Below are positions 11,700-21,632 of a stretch of DNA of 64,000 nucleotides, piece by piece. Source of the DNA: Topomyia yanbarensis (Eukaryota; Arthropoda; Insecta; Diptera; Culicidae); contig NC_080672.1 in NCBI RefSeq assembly GCF_030247195.1, positions 351,600,413 to 351,664,412 of the forward strand. The letters are read 5' to 3'. A program made the position numbers and the translations under genes. The notes below the pieces were generated by a model that made no database searches, was not told the DNA's origin, and was given only the letters and a program-made list of their open reading frames with translations. The first letter of the stretch is position 1, and each line of letters begins with the position of its first letter.

Positions 11700-11960
11700 T
11701 CAAATGGCAACGTTAGGCCTTTCATTTGAAACTAATTTAATTAAGATCGGTTCAGCCATTGCTGAGATAATTACATGACATTTTGTACATACATACATAC
11801 ACACATACACACATACACACACACATACAGACATTGTCTCAATTTGTCGAGCCGAGTCGATTGGTATATGAGACTCGGCCCTCCGGGCCTCGGAAAAAGT
11901 TTTCAAAGTTTGAGCGAATCCTATACATTTCTTTTGTAAGAAATGTAAAAATATACATAA
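11700..11960 (-). repeat. Family A-related repeat, diverged subfamily
   Basis: On the minus strand the order is CATTTCTTTT hairpin-like head, GGAGGGCCGAGTCTCATATA, GTCTGTATGTGTG with a (TG/TATG)n tract at about 11789-11832, then a TGGCTGAACCGATCTTAA block and ATTTGAAACTAA. The module order matches family A, but the head sequence differs, so it is probably a separate subfamily. Confidence 0.6.
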
Positions 11961-12290
11961 CTTTCTAACGAGAGAAGCCAGAAGTTCGGTATATTACGAC
12001 AAATTGTCCTCCTTTAAAATATCTGAAAGTATTTTTAAAGTGATCTTAATGAAAAATCAAAACTGCAAAAGTTATATGTACTAAGAAAACGATTTTCTTT
12101 AAGAAACACCCTCTTTTTTTGGAAAATTTATTGTAAAATGAAAAGAACACTACATAGAGTGTTAGTGTCTTCGCCAAAGTTTTTTAAAATTTTATTTTCT
12201 TCAATTTTCTGGAAAACAGCGAAACTCTATCTCGAACCAATAAAAAAATTTAGAAATTTTTCTGATTTAAAAAAAAATTAGAGGCACTCT
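11961..12290 (-). repeat. Dispersed repeat family D, copy 2
   Basis: Mirror-orientation relative of 5640-6060, sharing AAGAAACACCCT, GTGTCTTCGCCAAAG and TATCTCGAACC motifs. It is diverged and non-coding. Confidence 0.45.
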
Positions 12291-14400
12291 ACCTATTATT
12301 TAAAATAATAAAAAGTATTGTAAAGTGCAATATTTTTTTCATGAAAACGAAACTATATTTTTATATCGTCCACTGTGAAAGTAACACTGATAACACTGTC
12401 ATAATTCAGTTGCCATCGGCAGGTTACTCCATATGTGATAATCCGATAAAACCAATCTGATTTTAAGATAATTCAAATAAAAATTACGAAAACCCTGAAT
12501 GAGCTCCTAGAATCTTGAACGTGGGTCTCATTAGTCCGCGTGATAGTAAGATAATGATTCAACTCCTCAACTCAAGTTGCGAAAATAATGATTAACTTCC
12601 CGAAATCGACTGTTTTGGTCGATATACCTAATATAAATCAATGTATCCCCAAATTATTAAATGTAAATATAATAAAACATTTTATAATGCTTTGAACTGT
12701 TAGGAATGTTCTTTATGCGAAATTAAGTTTCTTAATACAGGGGAAACAACCCCAACTAAACTTTCGGATTATCATGCCACGTTACGTGAATGTATTTGTT
12801 GGTGTGAACTAGTTTTGTAGAAACACAAATAGTTTCAAAAATGCGAAGTAAATTATTCGAGGGGTATGGAGTTTTATCTCGAATGTTTGTTTTTTGTTTT
12901 TCCTTGTGTAAATAGAGAATCCAACCATCCAGTTTTGATTACAGGTAAAAATGCAAGCCCCAAGAACGATCCCGGCCCGGGACAGTTACACACAGCTCAC
13001 TTGGGTTCGGTTCCTAACCCCCGCGCATATAGGAGTAGGATTATCTAAACCTTTCAAATATCTAGAACCACATTCATGCATGACCTTCAAATCACACCAG
13101 AAAAAAAATTAATTAAATTTAGCCTCAGGTTGTAAAATTCAGCGCGATCGTCGTACCGTCTATGGAATGCAACTCTTTTGCTCTCGGTCTAACAGCTTGT
13201 TATGCGTTTATCCATCTATTCAATATCGCTATGCATTTAAAATAGTTTATTTCCGTCTTCAATCATATGTATAAATTCAATCAAGCCTAAACGTTAAACC
13301 GCAAACGACTTCAGTCTATCCGTTTTACGACATTCAATTAAGCAGTTGCCTTGCTCCGTGAAGAATCAGAGTTTAATATCACAGCTTCAAATCAAGCAGC
13401 AAAAATTAAACCCATAACCACATCTCTTCCAAAGTGAGCTTGCTCCAATGCTCCACCTCTACTCGTGCCGGTGGCAACTATTTGCATATACAGCAATTGG
13501 CAGAAATGTCAGCCTGCAATAATTGTCTTTGAAAAAGTCGCATATATTAACATATGCAACAAACACACACACCTCCCATAAAACCTTTACCGTTTGAGAG
13601 TGGCTGAAGCTCCGCAAGAACCATCAAATTCATCCAGGGCCATATTCCCGACGTGTCGTCAGTGCACACGAAGCCCGTCCGTGCCATTAAATAGAAATTA
13701 AAAACAATGGTCATATTGTGGTGAATTTTATGTCTTAATTTATTTGCAAATAATCCATTCGCGCACGCGGCAATGGCATTAGGGGTTCACCACGCTTCTC
13801 TCGCTCACATTCTGAGCTGGGCCTGGTTCGGTGCAATGGAAGGCAGTGCAATGACCAAGTGAAAAATTGATGCAACGTCGACCGACGGTTGTCTTTACGA
13901 CCTGATCTTTGAAAGCTTACTCTCGAATCGGTACCTTAGCTACCTACCTACCTACCTAGCTACGGTACAGAAGCGAATGCGTTTGATCGACAAACGGTGA
14001 ACTGCCGGTCCGTAGCGAGACAGCCGAGAGTCCGTGACGGACACTGTTAAAGGACAAGGAGTTTCGGTGTATCATTTAGTTGGAATGTCTAATAGCAACG
14101 CGATGGCTACTGTTGTCGTTGTTGTGTCAGGTTGCACTCGGTGGAGGTAGACTTAAGTCAAAAAGTTAAGTGTACTTTGCACTTTGCATAATTTAAAAAA
14201 AACCTTTCATGTTCGATGTGAATTTTATTAAGGTATTAGAGGAATTAAGGGTGAAATCGACACCTCATGACTTTTCCCAGATATCCAATTCTCTTTAATT
14301 TTTTTATAATGACAGTTTAATGGTGGATTATGTGGTGCGCATATAGCGACAAATTGAATTTACATTTGTTTTGTCAAACATCAACTGAGTTCGTTGAATG
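12291..14400. other. Unique-looking gene-free DNA
   Basis: No repeat ends or coding region recognised. From about 13130 to 14150 the composition is more balanced and complex than in the surroundings, with a CTAC tetranucleotide run near 13940 and one ATTTGCAT octamer at 13480-13487. It could include host regulatory DNA, but nothing in the sequence proves that. Confidence 0.4.
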
Positions 14401-14417
14401 TTCAACTGGTGCACTGG

Positions 14418-14488
14418 TTTTGCACTTTCTAGCAGAAGTGTCAATGGAACATACTCAGTTTTCTGTACTTCTGCTAGAAAGTGCAAAA
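14418..14488. other. 22-bp perfect hairpin
   Basis: The arm at 14418-14439 (TTTTGCACTTTCTAGCAGAA then GT) is exactly complementary to 14467-14488, around a 27-nt loop. Outer flanks (GGTGCA on both sides) continue imperfect pairing. It could be the core of a small inverted-repeat element or a miRNA-like foldback. No target duplication was found. Confidence 0.6.
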
Positions 14489-14544
14489 ATGGTGCAGTTC
14501 CACTACACCGGTGTCAATCAATCGAAAATCCCATTAGTTGAAAT

Positions 14545-15190
14545 CATATGAACGGTATAACGCCCCCATAAGATGTTATTGAATTTTTTGTTGATCAGAC
14601 TTCCGGTTCCGGAGTTACGGGTGGAAGAGTCCTTTCACACAGCATATTCCCATATAAACTGGTTCCCCCATGATGCCCGAATGATGTAATACATATTCAA
14701 ATACGTTCAACATTAGTTGGATTTGCGGGTCCAGATCACTAATGACCAATGAAAGTAGCTTTGACCACATTGGCCACCTATGAAGGACCTTGATGAGACC
14801 GGGGAGCTCGCCAAGTTCTTAAGCGTCCCATCAAACTCTTAACCGATTTTTACAAAATTGATTTCAAATGAAAGATGATCTCCAATTGACTGCTAATGAA
14901 TTACAATCAGTTCTGATTGCTGTTTCCGGAGTTACAGGTTGGTTATTGCGGTCACAATGGAATTTCCATATAAACCGTTTCAATCGTAATACCTCAGAGG
15001 CTAGAAACTATTGAATTAAATCATCAAATTACTTCGATTCGGAAGCCTAGATAACTGATGGCAAATCAAAGATTCTTGGAATATATTGTTCACTATCGAT
15101 AATTTCGGAAGGTCCGGGTTTCAGGCATATTCCAGAACTCAAGCAACTTCGGTGATGACTGAACCAATTTTCACTTACCTAAAATTTGAC
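14545..15190 (+). repeat. Family A internal fragment
   Basis: It holds modules of family A without its head: the CTATTGAATTT-type block, ACTTCCGGTTCCGGAGTTAC, CCATATAAACTG and the GACCACATTGGCCACC block. The same blocks occur at 28.15-28.7 kb. Diverged and non-coding. Confidence 0.55.
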
Positions 15191-15328
15191 GGGTATATTT
15201 CTATTACTTTTGGGTAAGATTCCGTTGTCTTTTCGGAAACAGACCACGCAATTGCGGAATCAAACTCATATTACCGCAAAGGTAGTAAACGGTGGAATGA
15301 CGAATTTCGGTAGCTGTTCGTGTATGTG

Positions 15329-15451
15329 TAAGCTGACCAACTCTGACGAAAAAATCCGTACACCCTGCGGATTGTTTGCCTGAGCGTAGTGAACGATTTC
15401 GCTTCGCTGCGGTATGGTGTACGGATTTTTTCGTCAGAGTTGGTCAGCTTA
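15329..15451. mobile_element. 123-bp MITE with 36-bp perfect inverted repeats
   Basis: The arms 15329-15364 and 15416-15451 are perfect reverse complements over 36 bp, starting TAAGCTGACCAACTCTGACG, around a 51-bp loop. The flanks share TGTATGT immediately outside each arm (15321-15327 and 15452-15458), a likely 7-bp target duplication. A reading with TA duplications inside the arms is also possible. It is non-coding, and a transcript would fold into a long hairpin. Confidence 0.75.
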
Positions 15452-15641
15452 TGTATGTCTCAACCTTGGCTCTGTTCGTATGTAGGATAATTGAGTCGAT
15501 TTCCATGATAACGGGTGTTCAATAAAAAATGAGAAGGATTTCCATACCTTTCTGTAAATAAAGTAAAAGCGTATTTTTTTCTCTCCAAGAGAATTGCTGT
15601 AGAATATTTCTTTTCGCTCGGGTGTTGTCAGTTCAATCGAA

Positions 15642-16341
15642 GATGGCGTCGAAACAGCAAGCGTGTTGTATGGTTTTACGAAACGCATGGTCATCTTGGA
15701 GAAAAGTTTACGGTACGTGCCCGTGAGTACAGTTTACTGGATCCAGGTATTCCTGAGCGTAGAGTAGAATGCCGGTAGCGGCCGCCCGGCGAATATTATG
15801 ACGAAGAAGAAGAAGGAAGCGTTGAATGAGCTGTTCGAAAACAAGGATGGAACGAGTTTGCCTGACGCCGGCCGAAAATGTCGCTGCTCCCATATCTTGA
15901 TTCACCGAACCGTCAAAAGGGAGGAGCGGTCTGACCATCAATCAACATGTGTACCAGGAGGAGTGTCTTGCGAAACTTCTTCTGCCTTTCTTAAAGGAGC
16001 ATCATGCGGATGGGAAGTACGTCTTCTGGCCAGACAAGCCGTCTTCCCATTAGGCCAAGAGGACGCTGGAGTATCTTGAGCAGAAAAAAAAGAATTACGT
16101 GCCGAAAGAAAGGAACCCGACCAACTTGCTCCAGGGCCGTCCTATTGAGGATTTTTTCGGCTCCCTCAGTGCCCTAGTGTACAAAAATAATTGGCTGGCT
16201 AAGGATACGAAACAGTTGATCACCAGGATCCGGAATTGTATCCGGAAGATGGACGTCAGTACCATCCAGCGCTCTTGTGAAAGCATCGCGATTAAATTGC
16301 GTCGTACGGCTGACCAAGGTCCCTTCTTCAATATTCAGTGA
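15642..16341 (+). pseudogene. ITmD37E transposase, internally deleted
   Basis: The frame probably began at 15642 (MASKQQA). The helix-turn-helix half survives as TKKKKEALNELFENKDGTSL (from 15801) and HILIHRTVKRE, and an RP-like GRPA linker precedes it. After about 15930 the sequence jumps to INQHVYQEECL and FWPDKPSSH, so the region with the first catalytic Asp is deleted. The second Asp (codon 16033-16035, FWPD) and the Glu (codon 16147-16149, RPIEDF) are separated by exactly 37 residues, one of which is a TAG stop at 16051-16053. The C-terminal block runs in frame from 16054 to the TGA at 16339-16341. Frameshifts occur before 15798 and near the deletion. An intact enzyme cuts and pastes the element at TA; this one cannot. 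Confidence 0.85.
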
Positions 16342-16370
16342 CGTTTTTTTGAAGAATAAACATTGTTTTG

Positions 16371-16800
16371 CCTTTCTCATATAGAAAGGTTATGCAATCA
16401 CTCTGAAAAACGTCAACATAATCCCGGCCCGGAGGGCCGAGTGTCATATCCCATTCGACTCAGTTCGTCGAGATCGGAAAAAGTCTGTATGTGTGTGTGT
16501 ATGTATGTGTGTGTGTATGTGTGTGTGTATGTGTGTGTATGTGTGTGTATGTGTGTGTGTATGTATGTGCGTATGTGTCAAATAATGTCACTCATTTTTC
16601 TCAGAGATGGCTGGACCGATTTGCCCAAACTTAGTCTCAAATGAAAGGTGCAACCTTCCCATCGGCTGCTATTGAATTTTGGATCGATCGGAATTCTGGT
16701 TCTGGAATTACGGGTTTCAGAGTGCGGCCACACAGAAATTTCTCATATAAACTATAGGAAGAATTAAAAATAGAATTTTTATTTTTGATGCTTAATGTGT
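16371..16800 (+). repeat. Family A copy inserted in ITmD37E
   Basis: It begins GCCTTTCTCATATAGAAAGG, then AATCACTCTGAAAAACGTC, GGCCCGGAGGGCCGAGTG, a (TG)n/(TATG)n tract at about 16488-16578, GAGATGGCTGGACCGATTTG and the GGATCGATCGGAATTC region. It is followed directly by a family B unit. The compound insertion separates the transposase stop from the 3' inverted repeat of the host element. Confidence 0.7.
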
Positions 16801-17391
16801 TCATGCAATCACTCTGAAAAACGTCAACCTAATGCCGGCCAATTTTTTTTTCAACTCGCATAAGGTTTCTGGATTTTAACAGGGGCGTAGTTGATGCTTT
16901 ACGGAGAGGGGTTACACCCCTCCCCCTCTACTGTTCACTCCCCTCCTTTAAAAATCTCCTTAAATCACCCCTCAGACCACCACCCCATCCAGCCCTCATA
17001 CCCCTCCCTTTCAACCCCATTATCTTTAAACCACCACTATATCACAAAGCATACCAATTTAAGCTGGGGAGTCGTTCGTTCATGGGACTTTCGCCCTCCT
17101 CACATACCCCCCCCCCCGCATGACAAAATGAGTTAGCAAGCAGATAACATTGATCTAATGCTGATTAGGCTAATGAAGTATGATATTTTTTTGTTTCAAG
17201 TGTTTCACCGTCGACACGTAGCTCATCAAGTTCGTGGCTGGCATGCCATTGTGTATAAGTGCAAAGTGTACTAAGAATGTAATGGACATTTCCACAATTA
17301 TGTTGAACATAAAAATCCTCCGTGCCATAATTTAGAGAAATGAGAAAGGCACAATTGCACCGCTAGGTGGATTAAAACAGGTTTTTAATAA
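16801..17391 (+). repeat. Dispersed repeat family B, copy 1
   Basis: It starts with ATGCAATCACTCTGAAAAAC, continues with TAAGGTTTCTGGATTTTAAC, GGGGCGTAGTTGATG, a C-rich CCACCACCCCATCCAG block and CACCGTCGACACGTAGCTC, and ends with GAGAAAGGCACAATTGCACC plus GCTAGGTGG. It shares both termini with family A but has a different interior. A close copy is at 28.95-29.48 kb and a partial one at 37.33-37.66 kb. A short minus-strand frame of about 50 codons (17177-17328) is open in the first two copies. Confidence 0.75.
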
Positions 17392-17624
17392 AAAATACTG
17401 ACTTCGGTGATAATTTTTGATTTGTTTTTTTAGCTACATGACTGAAAAAATTCTCATTTTTTATTGAACATCCTTTAGGATTAGTATCGAGTCAAACCAA
17501 CCGGGCTTCTGGCGGATTTCTACCCGAATTCAGGCTGGAATCTACCCCAATATCGGCAGAAATCAACTGGAATTACGATTTTTTTACGGGGTAGGTTGGA
17601 TAGCGAAATAAAATTTTTAAACAG

Positions 17625-17730
17625 TTTTCGGATCCGGCTTAGCTCCTGATCCGGACCTCCCCGGATCCGGATTAGTTCCCGAAAACGGATCAGTTTCCGG
17701 ATCCGGACCAGCCCCTGGATCTAGCCCATC
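17625..17730. repeat. GGATCCGG short tandem repeat
   Basis: TCCGGATCCGG-type units recur with small variations (CTCCTGATCCGGACC, CCGGATCCGGATTAG, CCGGATCCGGACCAG). They encode a G/D/P-rich low-complexity reading on the minus strand that I do not regard as a gene. The array is much more GC-rich than its surroundings. Confidence 0.7.
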
Positions 17731-17779
17731 CCTTTTGCCTTTACCCAGCTTCGGACCTGAACCAGGCTGAGACTTGGTG

Positions 17780-18610
17780 CATAGTTCCGAACCGTAGATC
17801 TTGCTTCCCATACATGACGGGAAGGACTGTTCATGTTTTGTGCAGTCGCTACCTTGCTGTTGACGTCCGTGATAGAAAAAAAATCAATTTAACATCGACC
17901 GAAATACCACTACCACTATTCCGATTCGGTTTTTATGACTGTGTTTTGAGCTAGCCAATCTTCAAATACGGAATGTGTCGTGTAATGAAAATCGAAATTC
18001 GTCTTTATCCACATTGTGTTCGCTTTGCTTGATGCACAATACAATGACAAATGTGGTGCTACACACTTCCAGATGACACGGTAATATTTATTGTATAAGA
18101 GTTGATGAAACATGAGTGCGATGCAGAGAGGATTTGAATGTGTTGGTATTGCCGTTTGGGGAATTATTTGTTGGGGCCGTTTTAGTATTAAACGTCTCGT
18201 TATTAGAGCATTTTTTTCTATTGCCGTAAATGTATTACGGCCGAGTTTTGGGTGTATATTTTGTTAGTATTCTGAAAATTAGAATGTGTACTATTGTACT
18301 TCAGGGGTCTTCTACTAGCGAGGTCTAATATTCAGTAGTTTTTTTGGGAATAATTTGTAAAGCAAATGTACTCAATGGATTTAAATTTTTTAATTTTATT
18401 TTGAAGACACATGTTTTAACTTTTCAATTTTACTTTTGAAGACGAAAAGAAAAATCTCTCGCGACCTTGTAACTTCATTGATGACATTGATGTTGAAACT
18501 GCAGGGGTCCCGCTTAAGTAAAGTTGAGGCAAATTGGGTAATCCGAAATCAGAAAAATCATATTTTTTATAACCACAGTCACGTTGGCTATGTATTCCCG
18601 AGAAGGATTC
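17780..18610. other. Gene-free spacer
   Basis: No repeat ends, RNA genes or plausible coding regions seen. Confidence 0.4.
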
Positions 18611-18615
18611 TTGTT

Positions 18616-19057
18616 TTATAATTTTTCCGCCGTTGTAGTCGCTACTTCGCCATTGTAGACCATCCTAGACGGAAGACCCGTTTCCTTTCTCTTCGTTTTA
18701 ACAAAAGCCCAGAATATCTTCGGATTTCGTCGTAAGTTTTGTTGGATGCGGTTCACATATCCTTTGTACAGCAATTTATTGTAACAGCAGTACTCATTAC
18801 TGGCGAGTGTGAAAAAGCGCTTGAGAACAGGGCATCGACGATTTGTGTACGCACGTAAGCTTGCTGGGAGGTTGATATTCTGGCACGGATTTTTCAACAC
18901 AGTCAAGAAGTAATCGGTTATAGAGATCGACTGCAGCATTTACATCAACTTGATCAAGTAGTACACTCCAGTCAATCAGCGATACGGTGCGACGTAGTGC
19001 TGCTAAATCAGTTTTGCGAAAATTACGACGATTTACAGCTAAAGCTTCTTCATATTG
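18616..19057 (-). pseudogene. LINE ORF2 linker region (3' piece of split copy)
   Basis: Minus-strand frames read QYEEALAVNRRNFRKTDLAA, LIDWSVLLDQVDVNAAVDLY and, after a frameshift, CCYNKLLYKG and FWAFVKTKRKETGLPSRM. This is the segment between endonuclease and reverse transcriptase in jockey/CR1-group LINEs (compare IDW, NPK-FW-FV and GLP-M patterns). The sequence stops at about 18616 before any RT palm motif. Upstream it continues into 20092-21111 once the Transib-like insertion is removed. Confidence 0.85.
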
Positions 19058-20091
19058 CACAGTGGCTCAAAACAGCGTTTTGAGGTACTTAATTCACTGG
19101 AGTCAAAACTGTCCATATTAGCGATTTCACATATTCTACAATGTTTGTGTGTGTAAAAAGCGCCATCTTTTGGTGATATTATTTTTTTTAAAAAATGATC
19201 ATAGTAGGCTACAGAAAATTTAACTTTTGAACCGAAAGAGATAGCGCTTGGCTGTCTTCAACAATGTTGTAGAGGAGAGTATTTTTATAAATTTTGCAGA
19301 CATGATGAAATTGTATGTCACCCATTGGAAAATCATTCAATATCAGTGTTAACCTTCCGGTAGACGCACTAGCACATAGAGTGCGCATCACTCAGGAAAT
19401 CAAGCGAAAGCGTCTTTGAACACCAGCGCCTACTCGTTCAGTGAGCCATTCACGCGACTTCAGGAGGGCCGGACATAAAGTTCTCAAAAGTGTATAACTT
19501 TTGAACGGGTGCTTATGGACAAAAAATTTTACCTTCGTTTTGTAGGAGACCTAGTCCTATTAGAATAATTGATAGTATAATTACAATTTTTGCCGATAGT
19601 GAAGTTACACGGGTTCAAAAACAGGCCAAAATTAAATCAAAATCAGCTATAAGTCTTTACACAGCATTCACAGCTATCTGGTCTCTTCAGAAAAGTTGTG
19701 GGTTTTATGATGATAAAAAATACCTTGGAACATTATTAATGTGAAAAATTAGAAATAAAAAAGTTATGAGTAAAAATAGGAAATGAAGGAGTTTACCATA
19801 GAGAACTTCTCATAACTCGATTACTATGAGTGACAGAGACAACATGTCTTCTGCAAAATTTATAAAAATACTCTCCTCTACAGCTTTGTCGAAGACAGCC
19901 AAGCGCTATCTCTTTTGGTTCAAAAGTTAAATTTTTTGTAGCCTACTATGATCATTTTTTTGAAAAAATAATATCACCAAAAGATGGCGCTTTTTACACA
20001 CACAAACATTGTAGAATATGTGAAATCGCTAATATGGACAGTTTTGACTCCTTGAATTAAGTACCTCAAAACGCTGTTTTGAGCCACTGTG
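19058..20091. mobile_element. Transib-like non-autonomous foldback element
   Basis: The element is 1,034 bp with very long inverted repeats. About 250 bp at each end pair with few mismatches (19058-19310 against 19841-20091). Both ends are CACAGTGGCTC, and the flanks are a 5-bp target duplication TATTG (19053-19057 and 20092-20096). CAC-starting ends with a 5-bp duplication are diagnostic of Transib. CACAGTG is also the consensus heptamer of V(D)J recombination signals, which descend from Transib ends. No transposase frame is present. Insertion was clean: removing the element plus one TATTG copy rejoins a LINE frame across the site (SPQYEEAL). Superfamily assignment is inferred from ends and target duplication only. 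Confidence 0.75.
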
Positions 20092-21111
20092 TATTGTGGT
20101 GAACTAATGATGGAAATGGATATTTCTAAAGCGGGATGATATTAGCCAAAGGAACGATCACACTGGAAGCTTCACTCACAGAACACTCAGGCAAAGCATT
20201 CTCACTGATGAACACAAGGTCAAGAAAACGGGATTGATGGTTGTAAATCGTGCTTACTTGATTTTGTCCGTGAAAGGCCATCCCGTCGAGAAGTAAGCGG
20301 CTGGCAGGATTTGTTGTCGAGGATAACGGGTTAGAGTAAGCGTATCCACGTCCAGAAGAAACCAACATCAGTTCTGGTTGGTTGAACTATTATCACATCG
20401 ATTGAATCTGCCTGAGAAGAAGTGCGTTCTATAGAGTCTAGATGGAGCTGCGTAATAGTGCACTCAAGACGCTTTTCTGGAGGAATGTAAACAGCTCCAA
20501 TTAAGTAGTTCTTCGTCTGCACAGTAATCTTCGTCCAAACAGATTCAATGCTTGAAGCAGGAGGCTAGTGCGGAAGAAACAGCAATCAAAACTCCCCCGC
20601 CGCGACCATGGACACTGTTATGTGCGCTTCGATCTGCACGATAAACCGCATAAGAATCCTCTAAGCTGCATCGATGTAATACGATTATCAAGCCAAGTTT
20701 CCGTCAGAACATAAATATCGTAGTCGCCGTCACGAGGAGCCAAATACAAGTCCTCGAATTTCGTCCTTAACCCTCTGACGTTATGGTAGTACAACCGTAA
20801 ATCGTCAGTGCCACGTGCCAATCGTGCCGATATGTTGAAAGGACGTAATGTACCCGATGGCATGCTAGAAACCAGAAGGTTTTCAGGAAGCGGATCGTCA
20901 TTTAAAGCAAAATACTCGCCTGAGAAGGGAGTTTGGAAGACCCCCTCACGACCTCCGAACGCAGGGCCGGGACGACTGAGCTGGTCGCTGGCTGGTTGCA
21001 CAACTGCATCGGAGCGCTCGGGGGCTTCCGTAGTGCGATACGACAGGCGTCCCTGTGATGACAGGGCAGCGTGAATTTGTTTGTGCAGTCTCGGCGATAG
21101 TCACATAACAT
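20092..21111 (-). pseudogene. LINE ORF2 endonuclease domain (5' piece)
   Basis: On the minus strand from about 20860 the reading is DDLRLYYHNVRGLRTK (catalytic Asn region of APE-type endonucleases), then DYDIYVLTETWLD (catalytic Glu), YAVYRADRS, GRGGGVLIAVSS, YLIGAVYIPPEK, RFLDLVFISENALPECSVSE and YHPALEISIS. These are successive blocks of the exonuclease-endonuclease-phosphatase fold that nicks target DNA. The frame breaks near 20560, 20350 and 20150. A proline/glycine-rich stretch upstream (20860-21111) resembles the duplicated block at 21132-21270. The jockey or CR1 group is likely; the exact clade is uncertain. Confidence 0.9.
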
Positions 21112-21632
21112 ATAAGATCAACAAAGTAGCCTGAGAGAATGTTCTGGAAGACCCCCGATCCATCACCGAAATCAGAACTGGGACGGCTGTGTAAATGCTA
21201 CGCGACGAGTTGCTGAACTGATTCTGGAGGACAAGGGGCTTCCACAATGCTTTGTGACGTGCATCCCGATGGTGGTTGAATTATTCCGTCATAGCTAATT
21301 GAACTGAGATGGTGAAGCAGGCTGACGAGTATACACTGAGGCAAACCTACTTAAGAAATTCATAAGTCGCAACTTATGAAGCTGCACAATTTTGATTCCA
21401 TTGAGCGCTTATGCATTTCATAAGTTCGCCCTATGGCATTCATAGGCGCATGTAATGATGTTCATAATCGTATTATTGTGCTAATGTCATAATTTCACCA
21501 TATAAAATCAGTGAAAATGGAGAGCAAGGCATTTTTAAAAGTGGATTGAAATTGATGTTTCTTTGCAAATTTGTGGAAATAAAATGTAAGTAATATTCTT
21601 TTCTTTCTCATTGCTCCTATTTTACATGACTT
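21112..21632. other. LINE inter-ORF region with duplicated block
   Basis: The stretch 21132-21270 (GGAAGACCCCCGATCC...) is a diverged duplicate of 20922-21040 (GGAAGACCCCCTCACGACC...). Positions 21340-21600 contain short palindromes built from CATAAGT and ACTTATG, probably a separate small insertion between the two LINE reading frames. No gene. Confidence 0.5.

Larger units (their letters stand above)
15511..17475 (+). mobile_element. ITmD37E (mariner/Tc1 superfamily) element, defective
   Basis: The ends are near-identical inverted repeats: ACGGGTGTTCAATAAAAAAT at 15511 and, reversed, AAGGATGTTCAATAAAAAAT ending at 17475, each continuing GAGAA. TA dinucleotides lie directly outside (15509-15510 and 17476-17477), as expected for this superfamily. 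The transposase relic shows D(37)E spacing, the signature of the ITmD37E family described from mosquitoes. Other repeats (16371 to about 17391) have inserted in the 3' untranslated part. Without them the element is about 0.95 kb. Confidence 0.85.

Noticed and set aside
16363..16644. Cys/Val-rich frame over the TG tract in family A
   Set aside because: The CVCVCM reading comes from TGTGTATG repeats; the same artefact occurs in every family A copy.
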